Of a DNA stretch of 64,000 nt, positions 47,093 through 58,724 are shown one piece after another. A model generated the notes under the pieces. It was not told the origin of the DNA. It ran no database searches and saw only the letters and a list, made by a program, of their open reading frames with translations. Source of the DNA: Isoetes taiwanensis (lineage: Eukaryota; Streptophyta; Lycopodiopsida; Isoetales; Isoetaceae); the NCBI GenBank assembly GCA_021234155.1, contig JAJEKV010000100.1, forward strand, positions 1,836,116 to 1,900,115, written 5' to 3'. Numbering within the stretch: the stretch's first letter is position 1; every line of letters begins with the position of its first letter. Position numbers and translations under genes: made by a program.

Positions 47093-47728
47093 AATAGCCG
47101 CTTGTTAATCTGGGTTGAGAATAAATCCGTTTAAGTTTCTTAACTGTGTCTCACATTCCCCGCCTTAGTAATGCAAAATTACGCAGAAATTTAGACAGCA
47201 GGTAAATCACTTCTGCATAGCTTGTAGCGAAAAATATTCAATGCCTGAAATGCTTTTACAAATAAATCATAACTGTCGTGTCTTTAGGCAAATATATATT
47301 CTGATGATTTTGTGTCTTAATTGCTAACTTTTAGTTGCACTGTTTTGAATCCTGTTCAGTATGCAGGATCATCCAAATGCATGAAGAGAGAGATGACATC
47401 TCTTCTCAGTTCCATCTAGCTAGCATTGCTCCCGAAAACACTATTCTGATCACACAATTCTGATCCGGGTTAAATCACTTTCCACAGGATATGCAGTATA
47501 AAGTGCTTAATGTCCTAGAATACGTTTCCAGGTCGCAATAGAAAAATCGCTAAATGCCTGGAAGTATATGCAATAAGTTGGAAATGCCTAGATGTTATTT
47601 ATGACAATTGCTGCAAAGAGTTATTTCAGGAATCCAGGCAAAGTACATAAAACAGCTGACACACCAGTTTATTCAGCTTCCCCTTATGTTATTTCTTGTT
47701 GAATGCACTACAAAATGAGGATCGCAGC

Positions 47729-50700
47729 ATGACAATAATATGTAAGAGTACATGGATAGTATTATTATGGGCGTGTTCGCATGTCCATGTTACATTTTCA
47801 GCAAGCGTGAAAGTTGGTGCGCTTGTGGCCATGAATACAAGTATTGGCATGTCTGCTCTTTCAGCCATGAAGCTTGCTTTGGAGGATATCAGCAAGAACA
47901 CAAGCCTCCTAAATGGTACTCAATTGGATCTCATTGTATATGACACTGGTTGCTCAGCCATCCAAGGTGTTGCTGCAGGTGAAGCTACTCAAAATATCAC
48001 CTTCATTTGAGGCTTTGAGCTGAAAGTAAATCTATGCGTTTTCTGTGCAGCTATGGGGCTAATGAATGAAGAAGTTGTGGCCATAGTAGGGCCACAGACA
48101 TCTGTGGTCTCTCATTTCATATCTCACATGGCAGGAGCTACTCAGGTACCTCTTATATCATTTTCTGCCACAGACCCCAATCTGTCAGAGTACCAGTATC
48201 CATACTTCTTGCGTGTTGCACATAGTGATAGTTACCAGATGAAAGCCATTGCAGAAATTATTGGATCATTTGGGTGGCGAGAAGTTGTAGCTATATATAT
48301 AGATGATGACTTTGGCGTAAATGGTATCAATGCCCTTGCTGGTTTTCTCCAGCAGCTGCATATATCAATTGTTTATAGGGCAGCGCTTGATTATTCCTTA
48401 ACTTACAATGACATTGCTAACATTTTAACAGAAACACTTCAGTTGGGATCAAGGATCTATGTCATTCACATGCATCCTGATATGGCAAAGATGCTGTTAA
48501 GAAAAGCATATGAATTGAAAATGATGGCAAGCGGATTTGTTTGGATTGTGACAGAGACCATCATCTACTCCTTGAATATGGAAAATCAGCTACATGGAAT
48601 AACAGAAGGAATATTGGGGTTACAAACTTGTATACCATACTCTGTACAATTACATAAACTGAAAACTAGATTGAGACAGGTAATGCAAGATGTGAATAAC
48701 ACAAACGTTTATGCCTTCTGGGCATATGACTCAGTTTGGGCACTAGCCCTTGCAATTGATGGTTTCCTTAAGCAACAAAGTAACTTTACATTTGAACTGC
48801 CATCTTATACATTTCCAGGAAGAAATTCTGACTTTTCAAAACTGAAGATTATGAAGGAAGGCCCTCTGTTGTTGGAGGAGCTATTGGAAATTTATTTTAG
48901 AGGTGTGTGTGGGAACGTTGTGCTGGATAAAGAAGCAGTCATTCCAGATACATGTTTTGAAGTTGTCAACATTAAAGGAGGACAGCTGAATGTTGTTGGC
49001 AACTGGATAAATGGTTCTTTTGCTTCTAGTTCAGTTAACACTTTGCGGTCCATACCTATAACATGGCCTGGTGGTGGTACTCGAATTCCTCGTGGTTGGG
49101 TGTTTCCCAAAAATGCAAGGCTGATTATTGGCATACCCAACAAGCATGGTTTTAAAGAATTTGTGGATGCCACTGCCACACCAGTATCTGGATTTTGCAT
49201 AGATGTTTTTGAGGCTGCTGTTTCAAAGCTTCCTTATAGCGTTCGATACAAGTTCAAGTCATTTGGTGATGGGAATACAACTCCAAGTTATGACGAACTA
49301 GTGAAGCAACTGGCCAATAAGGTAGAGAAGCATCAATTGTTTTTCCTTAGCACAATGAAGCAAGAACTGAGCAATAGGATATTAAGTTAACCATAGTTCT
49401 TATATTGTAGGAATATGATGCCATAGTTGGTGATGTGACAATCACAACAAAGCGTTCCATGCTAGTGGATTTCACCCAACCTTATGCTACATCTGGTCTG
49501 GTGGTGGTGGTCCCCTTGAGGAAAGATGAAAACCATGCTTGGGCTTTTATGACACCATTCACACCAGGGATGTGGTGTACAACAGGTGCATTCTTTTTAT
49601 TCACAGGCATTGTGATATGGTGGTTAGAGCATAAGGGAAATTCGGATTTTCGTGGACGAAGAACAAAACAGATTGTAACTACCCTCTGGTACAATTTTCT
49701 GTCCATATGTTAAAATGGAACGGGGTAACCCTCCTAGTGCTCAAAGTTTCATACATTAGCATTTTATGCAGGTTTAGCTTCTCCACACTTTTTTTTTCAC
49801 AGAGTATGGACCTTACCCCTGAATTTACGAAAAAATATTAGAAGGATTATGGGAAGGAAACATATTTCCTAATCCAGTGTTTCTTAATGCAGGGGAAGAC
49901 GTTAAGAGCACATTAGGAAGGGCAGTATTAATCATTTGGTTATTTATTGTATTGATAGTAAACTCCAGTTATATCGCAATTTTGACAGCTGTCCTGACAT
50001 GGCAGCAGCTAACACCTTACATCAGAAATATTGGTAGCCTGCTAGCTAGCAATGTTCAAATTGGATATCAAACTGGATCTTTTGTAAAGGAGTATCTTTT
50101 ACAACTCAACACTGCTGAGAATAGGCTTGTTCCACTAGACTCACTGGAGGCTTATGCAACGGCCCTGAAGAAAGGATCAAAATCAGGGGGAGTGGGTGCT
50201 GTTGTAGATGAGCTTCCTTATGTGCAATTGTTCTTGTCTTCACATTGCGAGTATGCAATTGCGGACCCAGCAATCACAAAAAATGAATGGGGTTTCGTAA
50301 GTAACAAGCTAATACTACTGATGATTATGCCTATAGTTTGCTGATTGTATAGCTGATTCCAGGCATTCCAGAAGGGCTCCCAGCTGGCTGTTGATATCTC
50401 AAGAGCAATTTTGACAATATCTGAAGATGGGACATTACAACATATCCATGATAAATGGTTTAGAATCAAGCAATGCAAGTCTGCAAATGCTAAAGCAGAA
50501 GAATCTAACAAATTGGGAATGGGCACATTTTGGGGCCTTTTCTTAATCACAGGTACAATGTCCATTACTTGTCTCTTGATATATTATGCCAAGATGTTTT
50601 GGCATTTTCGGCGAGCACCACCAGATCAACATCGACAAGGCATGTCGCAGATAGACAGACGACCTACAACTAAGTTAAAGTCTTTTATCTCTTTTGTTGA

Positions 50701-50749
50701 AGAACGTCAACTCCAGGATAAGGAGCCAACTTCCCTTCAGAATTTATAG
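47729..50749 (+). CDS. GLR: Glutamate receptor-like ion channel (plant GLR), five exons
   Basis: The exon model is 47729-47978, 48051-49321, 49411-49708, 49893-50296 and 50363-50749, all with GT-AG introns. The total is 2,610 nt, 869 residues plus TAG. Residues ~1-25 look like a signal peptide. A receptor-family ligand-binding (ANF) domain follows to about 390 (VVAIVGPQTSVVSH, FGWREVVAIYIDDDFG). The S1 half of the glutamate-binding domain starts near 435 (PVSGFCIDVF). M1 is ~555-580 (FTPGMWCTTGAFFLFTGIVI), the M2/pore region ~595-607, M3 ~613-640 (IIWLFIVLIVNSSYIAILTAVL) and M4 ~793-818. It is a plasma-membrane or endomembrane cation channel gated by amino acids, linked to calcium signalling. 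Across the exon 3/4 junction about four residues of the usual ...FFSHRE... stretch are missing, so the exon 3 donor is the least certain. Confidence 0.9.
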
Positions 50750-51170
50750 GTAAGGCAAATATGGAAAAACCAAAACAGTTACGATTGAGAAAATCTGGTG
50801 CCGTCATGTTTACCTTCAAAGTATACACTTGTAATTGTACGAGAAAGGTGAAGAATCTTAATAAAACTTTTAATGGTCACTTCATTTTCTCACCATGCAT
50901 CTACAAATGCCTTTGTGAAAGATGTAACGGCCCTTTGAACTTCACAACATCCCCTTCTTTATATAGACTCTTGTCCATCAATTGGAGAACTAGAAATAAT
51001 GATTTAATTCTTTAATGCACACTTGACCATGACTTAGTCCTATCATCTTCTTTCTGCCTTAATCAAATCTTTATAGCATTCCCATTTTCCATTTGCTGCT
51101 ACATTCAAACGTGGGAAAAATATTCTTGCTTCGACACCTCCCATGGAGTGTTTTCCAGGTATGTTTTCTC
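50750..51170. other. GLR 3' flank, no gene seen
   Basis: It probably includes the GLR 3' untranslated region (AATAAAA at 50859-50865). A short frame at 50761-51015 has no domain. Confidence 0.4.
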
Positions 51171-51174
51171 CGCA

Positions 51175-52115
51175 TTTTTGACGCGGGCACTTGGGGTCAA
51201 GCCCTCAGTTCCATATCAGATCTTGTTGTAGGAGACAGGATTCATGCCCCTGCAGCATGCGGCCCTCGATAGACACATTGTTTATTTCCAGAAGGTGGCC
51301 AGCATGGGCGACACTCGGCTCCCGCACTTGGCTTACGCTGTGGCGATGAGCCCGCAACGACTCAGGGCTTGTTGGAAGGACAAGAGAGTCCAGTGGCTAG
51401 CGCGCTGGAACGTAGACGCACATAGATGCATCCAGGTGCACACAGACGCCGGCCGAGATAGGCTGAGGGGGTACTTGGACTCTTGTTTCCTGGGGAAGCT
51501 CTGGGATCACCATGCTCTGGAATAGGTAAAGATGACACACTACAAACAGCACATAAACCCCACCCTGGTTCGAGGCCCACAACTCTACCTGCGTTCTCAG
51601 TTGCCCATGAAGAAGCGCAGAATCATCGCGTCCATTCGAACAGGAGCCCACCATCTTCGGCTTGAGACGGGTCGGTGGGTTGGAGAGCCGCGTCAAGACA
51701 GGCTTTGTCAGTGTTGCCCGCTGGGGGTTGTTGAGGATGAAAGCCATGCCTTCCAGAGCTGTCCAGCCTATAGTCAGATTCGGGCTCGCTACATTCTCTT
51801 GGTGCGACCTGGTCTGCCCCTGCACGAGCTACTCAGTACGCCGTCAGTTCGATCCCTTGGCTCCTACCTCCAGGAGGTTTTGGATCTGCGGACTCACCTC
51901 TGCCCTCGGGCACCTACCTGAGGTGCCGGGAATTCATGTGTATATATATATTTGTACAACTGCCAGCATGCTTGTTGCTGCGACGGTTTTTCCCTCCTAA
52001 GGGGGGTTTTTTTAATCCAGGTAGCAACGGGCTTGCTGCACCCTTGTAATTTGGGTCCCATAGGCCGATTGGCCTCCGCGGACAATAAAAGAACCTTCCT
52101 TCCTTCCTTTACTTC
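51175..52115 (+). mobile_element. LINE 3' fragment A (reverse-transcriptase tail and zinc motif)
   Basis: The readable frames give PLQHAALDRHIVYFQKVASMG (51244 on). From 51532 they give HHLRLETGRWVGEPRQDRLCQCC...EDESHAFQSCPAYSQIRARY, a CxxC...H...C zinc-binding segment at the C-terminus of many LINE ORF2 proteins. A stop lies between the two parts (51523-51525). The 3' end has TTGGGTCCCATAGGCCGATTGGCCTC and CCTTCCTTCC repeats (52096-52110). It is 5'-truncated, as is usual for LINE insertions. It is homologous to fragment B at 53.2-54.2 kb. Confidence 0.8.
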
Positions 52116-53170
52116 CATCTTTCTAAATTTTGTAATTCCTTCCATGTAGACCAACTTCACACAACATATTCTCAATGTTCTTCATGCTTTTTTAACTAGG
52201 TGATTGCGACAATCTGTTCCATGCAAATAAAATACTCATATACACCATTTTATCTTATTCTAAGGAATGCATGAAGTGTGCAGGAATGCACCCTACTCAA
52301 AGGAATTTTGAATATTGGCTCCAATGAAGTATTTTTCTCCTCCCTGCATGGTGCACTATCTTGATTACATTGAAAGGTACTCTTATTGGCAGATCAAGCA
52401 CTTGTAGGTAATTCTAGTTCCTTCATCCTATGCATACAATATATGCAAGCACATGTGGTCTTTTATCCACCAAGTTTCATTTTATACATTTGTTTTATTA
52501 TCTTAAGATCTGCTGCCATATGCCACTCCACCTCATCAGATCCGTTGGATAGAACAATAAGCTTCTCGCCATTATTGTGGGAGGCAATAAGCGATGGAAT
52601 AGACGAATGATTAAATACCCATTAGCATACTATGGTTCTCTTTCCAGCTACCATATGTCATCTTCTGATTGCATAGATTTTTTTTTTTTTTTCATATTGA
52701 CTTGGCTTAAGAGCCTTGTTCATCAATATCAAAGATACCCGTTCATACATTTTCCTTGCTAATAGTTGCATCTCATCAAGCTTAATGACCATAACAAACT
52801 TTCTTGCACATTTTTCCATGCTCATATCATAATACCTATCCATCAATTGGAGTACAATAGTTGCATCTCAAGCTTTCCTGCGTATTCTTCCATGTTCATA
52901 TCATAACATCTAACCATCAATTGGAGCATGCTCTCTACGTTAAACCAGCAATTATTCATCTGATTCAAAATAAAAGTGTCACTAACCTTGTTCTTGGCCC
53001 TTGAATTCTTATTCATCTCTGACTCATCCAAATTAATGCAAGCATCAAAGTGAGTCATCTCACCCAAAAGCTTTCATTCATGAGGGGCAAAATGTAAAGG
53101 TAGCCTCCACCTACAAGTACTTGAACATAGAGTTCCCCACTACTATATACTGGGTCACTTCCATCCGATT
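52116..53170. other. AT-rich spacer between LINE fragments, with an internal duplication
   Basis: No gene is seen. A ~70-bp word set is repeated. AGTTGCATCTCA, TTTTTCCATGCTCATATCAT and CCATCAATTGGAG at 52764-52855 recur as variants at 52859-52925. A T run lies at 52679-52692. Confidence 0.5.
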
Positions 53171-53174
53171 ATGA

Positions 53175-54235
53175 ATGACAATAGATTGGAAGGCATTGTC
53201 TGTGATGCAGAACAATAGCCACAAGGCAGAGCTATATCACTGGGCCCATTTGTTACGTTTATTCAGGGTTTTGGTGGAACCCATTCTTCTGTATGGGGTT
53301 GAAGTCTGGGGTCCGGTCATATCCTTGGTCATCTGGAATGAATTGGACCAGGTGCAAAAAGCCTTTCTAGCTCAGGCACTTGGGGTAAAATCCGCAGTCC
53401 CCTACCAGATTCTTCTGTAGGAAACAAGTTTCATACCCTTATAGCATGCATCACTCGACTGCCACATTATCTACTTTCAGAAGGTAGCTAGTATGGGCAA
53501 TGAACGCCCCCTAACTTTGATTATACCGTGGCCATGGGTCCACAACGCCTCAAGGCCTGCTCGAAGGAGAGGCAAGGTAAGTGGTTTCCTCGGTGGAATG
53601 TATAAGAGCATAGGTGCATACAGGAAAACTGAAAAGGATCACCATCACTTATGCAGTAGCTTGGTGCTTTTTCAGTAAGCTTTAGGAGAACAGTGCCTTA
53701 GAACATGTTAAAACAACACACTACCGGCTCCAGATTCATCCCATGCTTACATGAGGCCAAAGTGCTACTTCCATATACATTTACCACTAAAAAAACACAG
53801 AGGGATATAGGGGGCCATTGAAGACGAATATCACACTCTGCAACGATGTCCAACATTCAGTCACATCCGAGGCTAGTATGATGAGTTAATCCTGCCTGAC
53901 CAGCTGCTCTATGCGCTGCTGGACATGACTACAATGGGTTTACTAGGATCTTTTTCCAAGATATCAGGGATTCATGCACTCAATTATGCCCTCAGAAATT
54001 ATACTGAGGTTAAGATGTTGAAATGTATCACAACGTACAAATTCTCAGCATATCTATTACTCCCAAGGTTTTTTCCTCGAAAACCCTTCAAGGCAGTTTT
54101 TTTTTTTTTTTTTTTTTGGGGGGGGGGGAAGAGTGGGAGATTAATCCTAGGAGTAATATGCCTGCTGTATTTCTTGTTTGGGTCCCATAGACCAATTAGT
54201 CTCCAGAATGATATAGATCAGTTTTATTCAATTCT
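53175..54235 (+). mobile_element. LINE 3' fragment B, more decayed
   Basis: The frame at 53175-53420 gives LLRLFRVLVEPILLYGVEVWGP, the end of a LINE reverse transcriptase. It is followed by ALGVKSAVPYQILL and then, after stops, YFQKVASMGNE, matching fragment A. The 3' end repeats GGGTCCCATAGACCAATTAGTCTCC (near 54180-54205). It starts further 5' than fragment A, so it is a separate insertion. A T/G homopolymer at 54097-54128 interrupts the 3' part. Confidence 0.78.
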
Positions 54236-55003
54236 TTCCTTGCATTCCTACACATTTATACCTAGAAGGTGTTGCTTTTCTAGACCAAATCTTGTAAAAT
54301 TTCCTTCTAAAGACCTACACAATGCATGATAAGCTCTCCTCATAATTCAAACACTGTCACATACATATTGCATAAATTCTGGGTTTTTTTTTTTTTTGAA
54401 GAACGTGTTTTACTTCATATTAAATTCTGGGCTTTATTGCTTCCTTAGTTCATCCAATATAATATTTTTCAATGTTCTCTTCAATAACTTTGAGCTTGGC
54501 AAGTCCATTAGCTTCAAGGTATCTTCTTTTATAGCAATCCTAATAAGAACAAAAGTTAAAAGTACTTACAAGTACAGCTCCACTAATTACAATGATGATT
54601 GTATCGCTTCTATGTAGTGGATCTTTTGGCTCAAGTAATGAACGTTTTGGATTTGACAAAAAAATAAAACCAAACATACAAGTCAATACATGTCTCTATC
54701 AACACTTGTAGAATAAAAAATCTTGCAACTCTAAAAACCCAGATTTAAAATTTGAATATCTGTCTGTTAGGCATGCTAATTCTTGAGTTCTGTACTGCCA
54801 TTGTATTAAAATCTATAAGAAAAATTGAGCGGACTGATCCCTCTTATATTTTGAATTTTGAACAAGATTAACAACAGAAAATCCAAGCTAGTGTGTTTCC
54901 ACGATTTTAAAGAGTTTAATTCGAGCAGATGTATTTTTAGTAAACAATTTGTTTCACATACATGCATCTTCGAGAAGGCTATTCAAACGATAATTAGAAT
55001 GTA

Positions 55004-55004
<1 letters not shown>
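54236..55004. other. AT-rich DNA, no gene seen
   Basis: Only short frames are present. A T run lies at 54384-54397. Confidence 0.5.

Positions 55005-55097
<93 letters not shown>
55005..55097. repeat. (TAGA)n microsatellite, about 23 copies
   Basis: Uninterrupted TAGA/GATA tetranucleotide repeat of about 93 bp. Confidence 0.97.
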
Positions 55098-55098
<1 letters not shown>

Positions 55099-55975
55099 TT
55101 ACTTTAACATCTATGGGGACCCTATTTGAGCATATCAGATACTAGCAATATTTTTAACGATGCATCTACAATGCAATACATTAGAACTAAGGTATTCAAG
55201 ATGTTGACTATTACTTGGAGAGCACAGTCAAGGCATGCCAATGAATGAAGAACTAAATCTCAAAACTTCCATTTCCCATCCTTTTGAAATTGAAACGATG
55301 ACGAATTCCATTTCAACATTCAAAGAGTCATCAAAACATATTGAAATCTAAAAATTTTTAAATGTGGCAGGTAGTTTTATACGAACATAGACATTCTTTT
55401 AATCCAGCGTACGATTTGCTGATCCATCTCTAAATTCCTCTAGTTTTGCTGGTAGTAAAGTGAAGCAAAAATGGGCTAGGAACCTTATTTCGTCGGGCAG
55501 TCTCTCTCTCCCTCCCTCTCCCCCCTCCCGGCCCCAGCACGATGGCATATTTAAGAAGGCCTTGTTCCTCTCCCCCCAATATTGCGGATCCTCTTCACCG
55601 CATGCGCAAAAAGTACTATTTGCTTATTAAACGGGATCAAATCATCGAAAGGGGAACAGAAGGAATATTTCTCAAAGACTTTCCGTTTTCTGTTTTTTTT
55701 CCCCCTAAGAGAAAGGGCTAAATTGAGATAAAAAAGCAAAATGACATCATTCAAAAATTCGTTCTACCCATTGGAGCTCTTATTTTCTGATCCAATGGCT
55801 AAAGAAATCAGAAAACTTGTGGAAATTCACTCCACTCCAACGACCACTCCGGCGATAGATTTGACCCATGATATTTGATTTGCAAGCTATACCCAAAGAT
55901 CCAAGAAGGATATGGCAGATCCTGGGAGTGCCATGCAGGCTGTCTAGTATGCCAAATAATATGCCAAATATGGTA
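55098..55975. other. Non-coding DNA with a pyrimidine tract
   Basis: No gene is seen. A CT/C-rich tract lies at 55501-55528. Confidence 0.5.
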
Positions 55976-56349
55976 GAGGTGCTCCAATAGCTTGGAAATG
56001 CAAATGTATCAAGTGTTGGGGCTGAATATGCAGCAGCTACCCTTTGTGCAAAAGAGCTGATCTGGGAAAGAGGACTAATACTTGAGTTGGGATATGAATA
56101 AGTTCATGCCATAGATTTGCTATGTACAGTACTAGTTGCATTGCAATGTCAAAGGATCCAGTACTTCATGAGAGATCCAAACATATAGAACTAGAAATGC
56201 ATTTTATTAGGGAGGCAGTTGGAAAAGGTTTGATAAAAATGATGTATGTGAATACAACAGCACAACTTGCAGACATACTTACCAAGGTGCTATCTGAGAA
56301 CATGTTCCTGGAACTAAAAAACCAAGTACAGTGTTTGGATATCACATGA
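55976..56349 (+). pseudogene. Ty1/copia pol end (RNase H), broken
   Basis: The frame 56122-56349 encodes DPVLHERSKHIELEMHFIRE, then TTAQLADILTKVLS and FLELKNQVQCLDIT, the C-terminal block of copia RNase H. Upstream, 55985-56110, the GAPIAWKCK and GAEYAAATLCAKELIWERGL-like text (in another frame) is the SWKSKKQ...EAEY block. It ends with TGA at 56347-56349. A purine tract, GAAGGGGGAA (56348-56357), follows and leads into the LTR. Confidence 0.85.
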
Positions 56350-56357
56350 AGGGGGAA

Positions 56358-56961
56358 TGCTGATTATTCTCATGTATATATCAAATAACTTATATGCAAT
56401 CTTGAAAATGATCAGAGCTCAAGCCGAACATTTACACAGGGATTACAAGAGCAGTATATCATGCAGTACATGATCATTGCACTAGAGTTGATACTAGGGT
56501 GTGCATCTAATCCTAAGGTTAGCCGAATATTATATCCTTAGGGTAAGGTCGAAGGCTTGAGATAATGTTTAAGATAAAATAGAAAGATGAAAGCATGTTA
56601 TTTTAGGTTGGCTCTTCGGCAAGAAGGGAAACAATGTTTGAAGCCGTCGGTCTGGCATAGCGGCCGGATCGACCTGTATAAATTAAGCTGGAGGATTCTT
56701 GTTATGTGTATCTTTATTGGATTGGATGATTCGAGAGTTTCTGAATCATGCCTGGGTTGTTCAAGTGGAGTCAATATTGCTAGAGTGCATTGGTCATAGC
56801 CAAATGAATAGTGATTCGATTATTGTAGCATTATAAGTATAAGTTGTTTGTAGTTCATTTAAGTCTTACTATAAAGATAACATTTAATATCTAGTGATTG
56901 GAGATTGTCTAGATCTAATATTATCTTTGAGTTTGATTCCATAGGTGTATTGAATACTCTA
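56358..56961 (+). repeat. Copia LTR shared by two element fragments
   Basis: It starts TGCTGATTATTC after the polypurine tract and ends before a primer-binding-like site TTGGATTATAGAGCCAGGTTG (56962-56982). That site resembles the initiator-Met tRNA complement of plant copia elements (TGGTATCAGAGC). The length is about 600 bp. The 3' terminal dinucleotide is not a clean CA, so the right boundary is approximate. Confidence 0.65.
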
Positions 56962-56987
56962 TTGGATTATAGAGCCAGGTTGCACAA

Positions 56988-57900
56988 TGTCTACTCGATT
57001 TGCTGCTAATTTGTTAAATTCTATAGAGGGATTCAAGGGTGATGGGGGCTTTCAGATATGGAAGCAAGGCATTTGAGAATTATTGAAGTTTGAAAACTTG
57101 TGGTATCTGGTTGACTCAAACACTGTAAGACATCCTGTTATCACATTGAGTGCAGGGAATTCTAATGCAGGGGAAAGAAGTTCCAGCACAGGTGCAGAAG
57201 AATCCACAGCTGGCGGAGGTGCTGGTAGTACTGTGAGGAGAAGTATTACTAGTATAGTAACAACTGAAGTGGATGCAGATGAGAGGCTAAAAGTACTGGA
57301 GGCTCAAGCAATCATTTGTTGCAAAGTAGGTATAGTAATTAAACTAAAACTCAGGGATTTGTTTGGCTCCTAGAGAGATGTGGATCTACATGATTCAAAA
57401 TTATGAAGTCAAATCATCATCTCAGATTGATGTTTTGGAGAAACAATTAAGGAAGTTGAAATTATGTGATAAGGACAATTGACTTCTTAGAGATGTTTGA
57501 TTCAATTGTTGCAGATTTAGAGGGGGCTGGAGTTATTCTAAACGAGGAATACCAGCTTCTTGCAATATCCAGGGCAGTCTCTCATAATGCACACTTCGCC
57601 ACACTTTTGAGAAGTGTGGCAAAGTCTAAGGAGCACGCCATAAAAAGGGTAAGAACTGAATGTGAATAGGGGAAACTAGAAAATGATGATGATGACAATA
57701 CTCAGGTCTTATTTGTTGATAAGTACAAATCAAAGAAAAATAATAGTGGCTTTGGAAAAAGGAAAATAGGACCATGTTACATTTGTGACAGTTATGGGCA
57801 TTTCTAAGATTGCCCAAAACAAGGCAAGGCCATTGTATGCTATAATTGTGAAGGAAAAGGGCACCTAGCCTCGAACTGTTCAAGTGCAAAAGGGAAAGAT
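56988..57900 (+). pseudogene. gag: Ty1/copia Gag, broken
   Basis: It opens MSTRFAANLLNSIEGFKGDGGFQIW (56988). A stop follows at 57075. The text then continues ELLKFENLWYLVDSNT in the copia Gag manner, with an inserted serine/glycine-rich stretch (57150-57250). Two CCHC-like knuckles are at 57775-57875: CYICDSYGHF.DCP (with a stop) and CYNCEGKGHLASNC. Frames change several times, so it is inactive. Confidence 0.8.
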
Positions 57901-58722
57901 AAACATGCAGGGAATCAAAGGGCATATGAAAACAAAGGTAGGGGTGTAGCCAAAGGCAATCCAACACTAAACCTTGCACAAGACTCCCACACTGAAGAAG
58001 AGGAGGAGGACGAGAATACATATGTAAGCATGTTTGAAGTGCATTCTTTAAGCAAGGATAAGAATAATCATAATTTGATGATATTAGATTCTGGAGCTGA
58101 AAGGATAGTAGCAGCATCTACAAGTATCCTTGAGAAATGCAAAGGAAAAAAGGGTGGACACGTACAATTTGGCAATGGAAAACTTGAGATTGAAGATGTT
58201 GGAATGATCGAGTTGTTTGATCTAGAAGGAAAATCAGTCCATCTTGAAGATGTGTTGTGTGTTCCAGGGCTTGTTAGAAACTTAATATCCATTTGGCAAC
58301 TTGTAGATCTTGGCTACACAGTTCTGTTTGAGAAGTTGCATTGTAAAGCTTTTTACGATAATAAAATGATGTTTCTTGGCAAAAGAGTTGGGAATTTGTT
58401 TGGTCCAAACAAAAATCACTTTGCACCAGCCACTAATCATGTCACTTGCACAACAATGAAAACATGGCACGATAGTATATGCCATGTCAATACAAAAGTT
58501 TTAGAACTACTGGCAAAGAAGGGCTTGATTAATGCTGGAAAATTTGAGCATGCAGACCAGAAGTGCGCAGAATGCATCCTTGGCAAGCACCAACAGGTTT
58601 CCATTCAGAAAATCACAACATCATCGCTACTACGATCATCCAATATAGAATTGGATGCTGGGGACCATCAGTTAAAATCACCACAACTTGCAACAAGAAA
58701 CTTTATTGTCTCAGATATCTAA
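57900..58722 (+). pseudogene. pol: Ty1/copia protease and GAG-pre-integrase, truncated
   Basis: An uninterrupted frame from 58030 to 58722 contains the protease-like block LMILDSGAERIV (normal copia: W-x-x-DSGA). It has VHLEDVLCVPGLVRNLISIWQL and the pre-integrase block WHDSICHVNTKVLELLAKKGLI...CAECILGKHQQ. The H-H-C-C zinc positions are recognisable. The integrase core that should follow is absent, and the element ends near 58720. Confidence 0.88.
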
Positions 58723-58724
58723 AA

